Positions 7,142 to 13,881 of a stretch of 15,514 nucleotides of DNA are shown one piece after another (position 1 is the stretch's first letter; each line of letters opens with the position of its first letter). The notes below the pieces were generated by a model. The model was given only the letters and a program-made list of their open reading frames with translations, did no database searches and was not told the DNA's origin. The stretch is from an uncultured Lachnospiraceae bacterium (GTDB lineage: Bacteria > Bacillota > Clostridia > Lachnospirales > Lachnospiraceae), in contig CAJUOE010000268.1 in the NCBI GenBank assembly GCA_910587895.1, positions 1-15,514 on the forward strand. Direction: 5' to 3'. A program made the translations under genes and the position numbers.

Positions 7142-7382
7142 CTCCTACCCTATTATTCGGAAACATCCAATACGATATGCCATCCAAAAAACAAAACGGT
7201 TTTTTCGTTTTATTTCTTTTGAAATATCCCGTCCAGCCAATAAATTTTAAGATTGAGAAAATTTTGGCGATTATGCTGAAATTTATGCCAATTATTTTCA
7301 GTCAATGCTTTTCCATCCGTCTATTATCCCCAAAACATTCAAACTGCATTTCCTTATTCTGTCTTGGCAGATTATTTCCCAT

Positions 7383-7415
7383 TTTTAGTCAATCCGCTGT
7401 CAATCCCTGCTCAAT
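7383..7415 (-). repeat. Three tandem 11-bp iterons (right, inverted copy; parC-like)
   Basis: Read on the minus strand: ATTGAGCAGGG, ATTGACAGCGG, ATTGACTAAAA. The last unit is identical to the last unit of the left array and the middle one differs at one base. The array lies just upstream of the parM promoter, where ParMRC systems keep their 11-bp ParR-binding repeats. A further single ATTGAC lies at 7301-7306 on the same strand. Confidence 0.7.
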
Positions 7416-7446
7416 GTGCCGCTCTCCTTTTTTCGGTAGACTGATT

Positions 7447-7481
7447 TTGCAACAAAATAACGCCACTTTTATAAAAATGGC
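7447..7481 (+). promoter_or_regulatory. Partition-operon promoter with palindromic operator
   Basis: TTGCAA (7447-7452) and TATAAA (7470-7475) are spaced by 17 bases. The 20-base near-palindrome GCCACTTTTATAAAAATGGC (7462-7481) has a single mismatched pair and covers the -10, so a bound protein would block RNA polymerase. Confidence 0.6.
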
Positions 7482-7518
7482 ATCAGTTTTTGTAAGCAAG
7501 CGAAAAGGAGGGTCCAAA

Positions 7519-7563
7519 ATGATCAACACACTACAATCCAGCAAAGGAGGATACGGCACATGA
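7519..7563 (+). CDS. 14-residue leader peptide coupled to the ParM-like gene
   Basis: The frame MINTLQSSKGGYGT has a strong ribosome site (AAGGAGGG, six bases before the ATG). Its stop overlaps the ParM start as ATGA. The codons for its residues SKGG encode the AAAGGAGG ribosome site of the next gene. This suggests translational coupling rather than a functional peptide. Confidence 0.55.
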   Translation: MINTLQSSKGGYGT

Positions 7564-8483
7564 AAGACTTCAACGGAACGAAAATCATAGCCGTAGACCA
7601 TGGCTATGGGAACATCAAGACTTCCAACACAGTCACGCCGGCAGGCATCACAGCTTATGACAGCCCGCCGGTATTCTCTGGCAACATTTTAGAACATGGC
7701 GGAAAATATTACCGCATCGGCGACGGGCGCAAGGAATTTGTGCCGGATAAGTGCATGGACGGGGATTATTACCTGTTCACCATGGCGGGGATTGCAAAAG
7801 AGCTTCACAGGGAACGCCTGACAGCGGCAGACGTACACATTTCCGCAGGACTTCCCCTCACATGGGTGCGCAGGCAGCGCGAGGATTTCCGGGCATACCT
7901 TATGAAATGCCCGCAGATGAATTTCCGTTTTAATGGAACGGATTACCGCATCAACCTCGTCGGGTGCAGCATCTACCCGCAGGGTTATCCGGCAATCGTA
8001 GAACGCCTTGCGGATTTCAAGGGGACAAACCTGCTTGCGGATATCGGCAACGGAACCATGAATATCCTTTATATCAATAACAAAAAGCCTGTCGAGAGCC
8101 GCAGCTATACAGAAAAATACGGCGTCAATCAGTGCATGATCGCCGCAAGGAACGCTATCCTTGACCGTTTCGGCATCAAGATAGAGGATTCCATCATTGA
8201 GCAGATACTCCGATACGGAACAGCCGACATTGGGAAGCCTTATCTGGACTGCGTTACCCAAACAGCCACCGCCTATGCGGACAATATCTTTGCCACTCTG
8301 CGCCGCTATGAATACAACCCGGAGCTAATGCGCCTGTACGTTGTCGGCGGCGGGGGATGCCTGTTAAAGCACTTCGGGAATTTTGACCGGGACCGCGTAA
8401 CTGTCATTGACGACATATGCGCCACGGCAAAAGGCTACGAGTTCCTTGCCTACCATGCCCTCCGCAGAAAGGAGCTCCCATGA
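7560..8483 (+). CDS. parM: ParM/StbA-like actin ATPase for DNA segregation
   Basis: A 307-residue actin-fold protein. The phosphate-1 motif is AVDHGYGNIK (11-20), phosphate-2 is LADIGNGT (159-166, D161) and the adenosine motif is VVGGGGCLL (261-269). In plasmids such proteins polymerise into filaments that push apart DNA copies carrying ParR bound to parC. The start is fixed by AAAGGAGG nine bases upstream and by overlap with the leader peptide. Its stop overlaps the next start as ATGA, as expected for a parMR operon. The length is close to the usual ParM size and the motifs are intact. ParM-like genes also occur on Firmicute integrative elements. The symbol reflects family membership, not a specific orthologue. 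Confidence 0.87.
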   Translation: MKDFNGTKIIAVDHGYGNIKTSNTVTPAGITAYDSPPVFSGNILEHGGKYYRIGDGRKEFVPDKCMDGDYYLFTMAGIAKELHRERLTAADVHISAGLPLTWVRRQREDFRAYLMKCPQMNFRFNGTDYRINLVGCSIYPQGYPAIVERLADFKGTNLLADIGNGTMNILYINNKKPVESRSYTEKYGVNQCMIAARNAILDRFGIKIEDSIIEQILRYGTADIGKPYLDCVTQTATAYADNIFATLRRYEYNPELMRLYVVGGGGCLLKHFGNFDRDRVTVIDDICATAKGYEFLAYHALRRKELP

Positions 8484-8890
8484 GCAGAAACATCCGCAGC
8501 ACAAACCTCCGGTTCAATCTGGACAAAGACATACAGCATAAAGCATGGCACTACCTCCAGACCATGGATCGGAAGATTTTCAAATCCTATAACCATGTGA
8601 TTGCCCTGTCCGTAGTCGAATATTTTGAACGCCATTACCAGAAGGAAGATGACCCCTATTTTGAAACAAGGCAGCGTGAGGAAAAGTTTGTGAATCAGAT
8701 TGTCAGCGCAGTGGAAAAGGCAATGGAAAAAGCGTTGCCGCTATTCCTTGCCGGATGGCTGTCCGGCATCGGACAGAGCCAGCCGACAAACGCCATGCCG
8801 CATGAAGAAAAAACATTTGGCAAAATTTCCACTGGGGCGAAACAGGAGGACGCATCTGCAGATGTAGATTGGGATTTCCTCGGAGAATGA
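8480..8890 (+). CDS. ParR-like centromere-binding partner
   Basis: A 136-residue protein starting MSRNIRSTNLRFNLDKDIQH, with AAAGGAG before the ATG that overlaps the parM stop. A longer frame from 8417 has no ribosome site and was not used. Residues 8-52 fit a ribbon-helix-helix fold: a strand (TNLRFNL) followed by two helices (KDIQHKAWHYLQTM and SYNHVIALSVVEYFERHY). A second helical part lies at 65-97. The tail is acidic with aromatics, ADVDWDFLGE, like the C-terminal peptide by which ParR proteins contact ParM. By position and shape it is the DNA adaptor of the ParM-like filament and a likely autorepressor of the operon. Sequence identity to known ParR was not tested. Confidence 0.72.
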   Translation: MSRNIRSTNLRFNLDKDIQHKAWHYLQTMDRKIFKSYNHVIALSVVEYFERHYQKEDDPYFETRQREEKFVNQIVSAVEKAMEKALPLFLAGWLSGIGQSQPTNAMPHEEKTFGKISTGAKQEDASADVDWDFLGE

Positions 8891-8899
8891 CACCCATAC

Positions 8900-8993
8900 G
8901 GTATAAAAATCAGTTGGTTTCTATACCAAAAGACAGACCAAGAGTTTTATCCATGCTGTTGGCGCCATATCTATTAAAACCAGTGCCAACAGC
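8900..8993. promoter_or_regulatory. Two dyads between the partition genes and the DUF3847 gene
   Basis: GGTATA (8900-8905) pairs with TATACC (8922-8927). GCTGTTGGC (8955-8963) pairs perfectly with GCCAACAGC (8985-8993) around 21 bases. They fill the gap before the mobilization genes and could form an operator, a partial terminator or an RNA structure. No clear promoter was found here. Confidence 0.4.
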
Positions 8994-9033
8994 AGAAACA
9001 ATGACAGCAAAACCTGACAGAAAGGGGGCTCTT

Positions 9034-9255
9034 ATGGGAAACGTCAATCTGACAGCAGACGAAAAGAAAGCGCTACAGGCAAAACACCGCTTAGAGGAAG
9101 CCGAAGCGAGGAACCGGGTAAAAGAACGCAAGGCAAGGACACGCAGATTAATCCAAGAAGGCGCATTGCTCGAGAGCGTCGCCCCGGCAGTCCGTGAAAT
9201 GGACATGGATTCGCTCAAGCAGGAATTGCTGATTCGGATGCAGGGGCTTACATAG
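9034..9255 (+). CDS. DUF3847-like mobilization accessory protein
   Basis: A 73-residue charged protein starting MGNVNLTADEKKALQ. AAGGGGG lies five bases before the ATG and decides the start over the longer frame from 8869. It is a basic helix with VKERKARTRRLIQEGALLES at 29-48, which matches the DUF3847 pattern (ERKARTxRLIxxGAxLES). DUF3847 proteins are small and regularly precede MobA/MobL relaxases in Firmicute elements. A role as oriT-binding accessory factor is inferred from that context. The oriT follows directly and the relaxase comes next on the same strand. Confidence 0.75.
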   Translation: MGNVNLTADEKKALQAKHRLEEAEARNRVKERKARTRRLIQEGALLESVAPAVREMDMDSLKQELLIRMQGLT

Positions 9256-9322
9256 CCCCGCAGACGCATTCATGTCTGTCAGCGTATGTGCAAATGCCGC
9301 AGGCATTCTCTTTTTTCCCTGA

Positions 9323-9430
9323 TAAGGGCGCACTTACTCACCACCCGATAAATCGGGTGGCGGTATCCCCACTCCGTGGGGAACGTGCGCCCCGCCGGGG
9401 GGCGGTCCGATTCCGCAGAGCGGAACGGAC
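9323..9430 (-). other. oriT: Origin of transfer (oriT), RSF1010/pIP501 type
   Basis: The minus strand carries TAAGTGCGCCCTTA (9336 to 9323), identical to the nic core of RSF1010/R1162- and pIP501/pGO1-type MOBQ systems. In those systems the cut falls between G and C of GCG/CCC, which would be between 9329 and 9328. A perfect 9-bp hairpin, CCACCCGAT (9341-9349) with 9352-9360, lies four bases 5' of the core on the nicked strand, the standard position. More stems follow: CCCCAC (9367-9372) with 9376-9381, GGGCGCAC (9326-9333) with 9385-9392, which closes a three-way junction, and a 5+6-bp stem at 9405-9430. The stretch 9256-9622 has no gene. Confidence 0.85.
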
Positions 9431-9622
9431 AAGATGCAGCCGAAATGTTCCTGCCCAACCGATAAGTTATGTCCAAGCCTGCTTCCATCAAGCAAACCCA
9501 TACTGGCATCCGCAAACCGAAATGCATGAAAACAGGACATTTTCAGAAGTGCAAAATGCACATCTGGTTTCAGCTGTTTTTCTTCCGTTGACTGACAGAT
9601 ATTTTAAAAGGAGCAGAATCTT

Positions 9623-11314
9623 ATGGCAATCTATCATCTTGAAGCAAAAATCATCAGCCGGGGCATCGGGCGATCCGCCGTAGCCGCCGCAGCCTACATG
9701 AGCTGCAGCCGGCTATATAATGACTATGACGGCATAGAGCATGACTATACGAGGAAACATGGGCTAATCCATCAGGAAGTCATGCTGCCGCCGCAGGCCC
9801 CGGCAGAGTGGGCGGACAGGGAGAAGCTATGGAACGCCGTGGAGAAAATGGAAAAAGCGAAAGACAGCAGACTCGCCCGTGAATTTGTCGCGGCCCTCCC
9901 AATAGAATTATCCAAAGAGGAATGGATCAAGCTTCTGCGCCGGTATATCAGCGACAACTTTGTTTCAGACGGTATGTGCGCCGATTTTTCCATTCATGAC
10001 ACGGACGGGCATAACCCCCACGCACACATCATCCTGACCATGCGCCCTCTGGATGAAAATGGCAAGTGGCAGAACAAGACCGAGAAAGAATACCTCTGTT
10101 TCCGTGGTGGGGAAGAAAAAGGATTCACCGCATCCGAGTTTAAGCTGGCACGGAATGAAGGCTGGGAGAAACAATACAAATACAAAATCGGCAGAAAGAA
10201 CGTCTACATGTCTCCGTCCATAGCAAAGGCACATAATTATGAACGCGTGTCCAAAAACCCCAAAAGCATACGATTTGGAAGGCAGAACCCCATAACGGAA
10301 CGCTGGAATAGCGAAGTGCAGCTGATAAAATGGCGCGGGGCTTGGGCAGATGCCACGAACCGGATATTGGAGGAAAAAGGCATCCCAGAACGCATCGACC
10401 ACCGAAACTTTAAAGACCGGGGCATCACGGCGCAGCCCACCATCCATGAGGGCGTGTCTGCCGGATTCATAGAAAAACAGGGGACTGCATCGGAACGGAA
10501 GGAGCTGAACCGCCGGATCAGGGATGACAACCGACTTTTGGGAAAACTGAAGACAGTGTATGAAAGACTTGCCGCATCCATCAAACCTACTGTTCCTGAG
10601 ATTGCAGAAAAAATGGAGACTGTTTTTGCAAACCTTATTGTATGCCGGTATAACCAAATGCAGGCAGAAAAAGCCATATCGTCTTACAGCGAATGGCTTG
10701 ACGCCATAAAGCCGGATTACCAAAAATACACGGCCTTGAAGAAAAAAATCAAGTCAAGGAAAACTAGGCTGAAAGCCCTGGAGGCGGAACGCAGGGCAGC
10801 ATCAAAGTTAAATATCATAAAACAGTCTGGATTATCGAAAGAGATTGCCACATTGACAGAAGATGTCGGGGAACTGAAATCAGAGCTTTCCAATCTGTTG
10901 TTATATTATGAGAGTGAACCGGCATTTACAAAACTATGCTCCATGATTGCGGTTTATGAAGAAAAGAAGAAAAAACAGACAGATTTGCAGGACGCTTTAG
11001 AAAAAAGGATTGCCGGCCAAACCAAAGAATTTTATTCCTTCCGGGATGCTATTTCGCCAGGCCAGGAAACCGCATTGGAAGAAGAACGCGACACACTGCA
11101 TCCAGACGCAATTATGCGGGCAAGGGAACATCTACAGGATGCTTATAAAAGTAAATTTGATTACAGACGGTTTTCCGAGGCAAAATTCTATATTTCCAAT
11201 TCCCTTAACGAACCAGAGCAGACGTATACCATAAGGCAACGGCTGATACGGGCTAAGGAGCAATCGGAGCTGCCCATACATCCTATACAGAAAAACAGAG
11301 ATTTCATAAGATAA
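9623..11314 (+). CDS. mobL: MobA/MobL-family (MOBQ) relaxase
   Basis: A 563-residue conjugative relaxase that nicks and covalently holds the transferred strand at oriT. It begins MAIYHLEAKIISRGIGRSAV with the catalytic tyrosine at Y25 in AAAAYMSC, the same position as in RSF1010 MobA. The metal-binding HUH motif is HDTDGHNPHAHIILTM with H125, H130, H133 and H135; E87 lies in LAREFVAALP. The relaxase domain covers about 1-250. The rest is a coiled-coil-rich helical tail (about 290-480) with no helicase motifs, so this is the short form. The start has AAAGGAG nine bases upstream. Its oriT lies just upstream on the opposite strand, and no secretion genes follow, so transfer would need a channel supplied by another element. 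Confidence 0.93.
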   Translation: MAIYHLEAKIISRGIGRSAVAAAAYMSCSRLYNDYDGIEHDYTRKHGLIHQEVMLPPQAPAEWADREKLWNAVEKMEKAKDSRLAREFVAALPIELSKEEWIKLLRRYISDNFVSDGMCADFSIHDTDGHNPHAHIILTMRPLDENGKWQNKTEKEYLCFRGGEEKGFTASEFKLARNEGWEKQYKYKIGRKNVYMSPSIAKAHNYERVSKNPKSIRFGRQNPITERWNSEVQLIKWRGAWADATNRILEEKGIPERIDHRNFKDRGITAQPTIHEGVSAGFIEKQGTASERKELNRRIRDDNRLLGKLKTVYERLAASIKPTVPEIAEKMETVFANLIVCRYNQMQAEKAISSYSEWLDAIKPDYQKYTALKKKIKSRKTRLKALEAERRAASKLNIIKQSGLSKEIATLTEDVGELKSELSNLLLYYESEPAFTKLCSMIAVYEEKKKKQTDLQDALEKRIAGQTKEFYSFRDAISPGQETALEEERDTLHPDAIMRAREHLQDAYKSKFDYRRFSEAKFYISNSLNEPEQTYTIRQRLIRAKEQSELPIHPIQKNRDFIR

Positions 11315-11386
11315 AAAACATATGTAAAAAATGTCAGGTTCTATGTGCAATTCTTTTAAGCTTCCATAATGGATTTTATCAAAACG

Positions 11387-11432
11387 TGAAAGCCCGGCCA
11401 AGGCCAGAAACCCTGCCTCGACCGGGCTTTCA
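11387..11432. terminator. Hairpin terminator after the relaxase
   Basis: TGAAAGCCCGG (11387-11397) pairs perfectly with CCGGGCTTTCA (11422-11432), and TATTTT follows on the plus strand. It separates the plus-strand mobilization genes from the minus-strand lipoprotein genes and may work in both directions. Confidence 0.7.
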
Positions 11433-11539
11433 TATTTTGAGCTGGATAGCCAGATATTTTCTGGAATTGATTGCCGGTCCGCCCTCCACTCTCCGTTCCT
11501 GCAAGTTTGCCGGATATAAAGAAATTGGTATTTATCTTA

Positions 11540-11899
11540 TTAGGAGACGCTGCCTTGCCGGCCTATGAAATCATCTATATTGTCCGTCCTTATATCAATA
11601 TAGGTGTCTTTGTTTTTGGCTGAAACAAGCCTTATGTACATAGGCAATTCCTCTAAACTCCCGCCGCCAATCCATAATTCGTAGTTTTCATCAACTTTAT
11701 ATGCCAGTATATACATCCCAGAGCCGGTTTCTGTGCTTTCATATTGCTCAAAATCGCTCCATGTCAGTTCAGCCCCTTTTTTGGCGAGTTCTTTTACTGT
11801 TTCAAGCGTTAATTCGGCTGGTTTTTCTTTTGCCTTGCTGCATCCGCCTAAAATCAGCATACACGCCCCCGCTAAAACCAGCATAATCCACTTTTTCAT
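11540..11899 (-). CDS. Small lipoprotein, unknown function
   Basis: A 119-residue protein with a lipoprotein signal, MKKWIMLVLAGACMLILGGC, so Cys20 would be lipidated and the protein anchored outside the membrane. The mature part has ELTWSDFEQYESTETGSGMY and a beta-rich region with ELWIGGGSLEELPMYIRLVS. I recall similar small lipoproteins from Firmicutes but cannot name a family. AGGAGG lies about ten bases before the ATG. It is the last gene of the minus-strand exported-protein cluster, 115 bases after the previous one. Confidence 0.8.
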   Translation of the reverse strand: MKKWIMLVLAGACMLILGGCSKAKEKPAELTLETVKELAKKGAELTWSDFEQYESTETGSGMYILAYKVDENYELWIGGGSLEELPMYIRLVSAKNKDTYIDIRTDNIDDFIGRQGSVS

Positions 11900-12014
11900 A
11901 ATGGTCTTCCTCCTAAAAATATATATTTATACCCATATTTCATTAGACGGGCCGGAACTATGTTTATAGAAAACAGGAATTAATATGTGCCAAAAAAAAT
12001 ATTGAAAAACCACA

Positions 12015-12437
12015 TCAATACCCCCATGTAAGCAATTCCCAGCCGCCATCTTCCGAACGGGCGAGCCACCACTGCCAATTGGTATATTCCTGGTCTGCCT
12101 CCCATGCGCCGCCGCCATTTTTAGGCGAATGGAAATCACTCTCAAACATGATGCATTGTGTAAAATTATTTGCTGCGCCATCTGCTAAATCATTCATCCA
12201 TTCGATGTTTTCTGAATTGCATTCATCGTCAGAGGAATAAGAAATGCTATGAAGCTCACAGCCATTCCATGTGCTGAATTCATCTTTTATCAAGTTTATT
12301 GCTGCATCCATATCCTCTTTTGAATAAATTTCAGAATTACCATAATCTATTTTCGCTTCAGATATAGAATCTTTTCCGCATCCGGCCAGTCCGCAAAAAC
12401 AAGCCGCCAAGAGTAAAACCATGACTAATTTTTTCAT
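12015..12437 (-). CDS. Lipoprotein, unknown function
   Basis: A 140-residue protein starting MKKLVMVLLLAACFCGLAGC, with lipobox LAGC and Cys20. The chosen ATG has GAGGAGG six bases upstream; a start five codons earlier would overlap that site. The mature part contains NSEIYSKEDMDAAINLIKDE and ends NWQWWLARSEDGGWELLTWG-Y, with several tryptophans. This resembles a lipoprotein pattern I recall from gut Firmicutes (E-I-YS-E-D-A ... W-W-GY), with no known function. It lies in the same direction as its neighbours, 53 bases after the preceding gene. Confidence 0.8.
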   Translation of the reverse strand: MKKLVMVLLLAACFCGLAGCGKDSISEAKIDYGNSEIYSKEDMDAAINLIKDEFSTWNGCELHSISYSSDDECNSENIEWMNDLADGAANNFTQCIMFESDFHSPKNGGGAWEADQEYTNWQWWLARSEDGGWELLTWGY

Positions 12438-12490
12438 GCTGCGCCTCCTCAAATACCGATTGAATCATATAAATTTTAATATATTATACT

Positions 12491-13501
12491 CTACTTAACC
12501 GCCTGCTTCAAGACATGGAAAAAATCTGTCAATTGATCCCTGTATTTAAATTCTCCCCCTTCTTCCGGCGCTAACTCTATTTCATAAGTGGAATCCCCAA
12601 TTACCAATGCGCCGCAGCTATCCGACACATAATAAATATCTACTGCCTCTCCATCATGCAGTGTTGCTTTTAATTTATATTCGAAGGGACACCCGCCGGA
12701 ATAATTCTTTATCTTTTTCACCTTTTCTTTTATAATAAATTGGAACAATTCTTTTTTTTCTTCATCAAGCGCCAGCCATGAATGATCTATAAACGCCTCC
12801 AATTTTTCGATGTTTTCAAGCCTGCTTATATCCACGCTTTTTAACGCTGCCATTGTCCTTACCATGTCTAACAGGGAGGCTGATTCTACAGATGCATAGA
12901 TAACTTCCTGATTTTCCTGGTAAATATCAAAATAATGCATAGCGTCGCTAAAACTTCTTATATGTATTCTAATATAATCACTGTCCTTATTTACCATAAT
13001 GCTGTCCGCCTCAAATACACAATCTGCATTTAATGGCAAAGTATCTGCATATTCTTTTTCCTTCTGAAATTCTAATTTTCGGATTTCTCCAAAGAAATCC
13101 TTAATTTCTTCGGGGGAACCTTCATACAAAACAATATCATTATAAAGAGTGTTGAAAAGGATGGAAAGCACATTACATTCCGGCAGTTCCAGCCGATTTT
13201 CTCCAGTAACCGCAACACATTCCATATTGCCGGCATTTGGAATCCTTATCTTTTTTGAATATGTCCCAAATTCAAAGTAATTTTCTAAGAATTCCGGTAT
13301 GTCTCCTGTAGGCTGTCCCTGTTTATCTTCTTCATCTGCCTCTATCAAATCTTCCTGCCTGCCTTCCCTATTTTCTGTCTCAGGGTTTGCCGTTTTTAAA
13401 TCTTCCTGCGGCAAAGACGGATTATCTTCCCTGCACGCATACAGAGAAACGCTCAGAACAACAAGAATTGCCAAAACCAAAGCTTTTTTTGCACTTTTCA
13501 T
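12491..13501 (-). CDS. Large lipoprotein, unknown function
   Basis: A 336-residue protein starting MKSAKKALVLAILVVLSVSL, with lipobox LYAC and Cys23. The start is set by GGAGG six bases before this ATG; in-frame ATGs at 13507 and further upstream overlap or precede the ribosome site. Residues 24-75 are a low-complexity acidic linker rich in Glu, Asp, Asn and Gln. A globular mixed alpha/beta region follows, with no motif I recognise (for example GGCPFEYKLKATLHDGEAVD near residue 275). It begins 16 bases after the two-TM gene, so the two are probably co-transcribed. Confidence 0.8.
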   Translation of the reverse strand: MKSAKKALVLAILVVLSVSLYACREDNPSLPQEDLKTANPETENREGRQEDLIEADEEDKQGQPTGDIPEFLENYFEFGTYSKKIRIPNAGNMECVAVTGENRLELPECNVLSILFNTLYNDIVLYEGSPEEIKDFFGEIRKLEFQKEKEYADTLPLNADCVFEADSIMVNKDSDYIRIHIRSFSDAMHYFDIYQENQEVIYASVESASLLDMVRTMAALKSVDISRLENIEKLEAFIDHSWLALDEEKKELFQFIIKEKVKKIKNYSGGCPFEYKLKATLHDGEAVDIYYVSDSCGALVIGDSTYEIELAPEEGGEFKYRDQLTDFFHVLKQAVK

Positions 13502-13517
13502 ATCCATCCTCCGTTTT

Positions 13518-13742
13518 TTAACCTTGGGCAAGTCCCAATCCTAAAAAGCCAAATAATAAAAATCCAATAAAAATCACAGCTGTTATGCCAACAAGTATAA
13601 TTCCAGCTAACAATAATTTCCTTACATATATTTTTTTTAAGAATTTAAGATACATGTAAAAAAATATTAATATAATACCTACGGCTGTACCCACTATAGA
13701 ATACCATGAAAGCACAACCAAAACTATTGTCCCAAAATCCAT
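13518..13742 (-). CDS. Small two-TM membrane protein
   Basis: A 74-residue hydrophobic protein with two membrane spans, about residues 5-33 and 43-71, joined by a short basic loop (KFLKKIYVRK). A GAGAGGGTGAAAG stretch precedes the ATG. It ends LGLGLAQG. It sits directly before the large lipoprotein gene and may be co-expressed with it. Function is unknown, and hydrophobic short frames can be spurious, but the ribosome site and spacing favour a real gene. Confidence 0.65.
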   Translation of the reverse strand: MDFGTIVLVVLSWYSIVGTAVGIILIFFYMYLKFLKKIYVRKLLLAGIILVGITAVIFIGFLLFGFLGLGLAQG

Positions 13743-13881
13743 CTTTCACCCTCTCAAGTTCATCTTTCTGTTATTTTTCACTACCCGAAAAGAGCAGCAT
13801 ATTTTAGGCGGTGTTCAGCTCTATCCATCTGCTGACATCTCAATTTTGGGGGCTTTCCTCCCGTTATAATAAATACAGTCA

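Noticed and set aside
8417..8479. Upstream extension of the ParR-like gene
   Set aside because: It overlaps parM by 67 bases and has no ribosome site; the ATG at 8480 has AAAGGAG and the ATGA overlap.
8869..9033. Upstream extension of the DUF3847 gene
   Set aside because: It overlaps the ParR-like gene and includes the hairpin region; the strong ribosome site is at 9022-9027 before the ATG at 9034.
9288..9683. 131-residue plus-strand frame over the oriT
   Set aside because: It is built from oriT inverted repeats, overlaps the relaxase start and has no ribosome site.
9965..10723. 252-residue minus-strand frame inside the relaxase gene
   Set aside because: It is antisense to the conserved relaxase domain, with low-complexity composition and no ribosome site.
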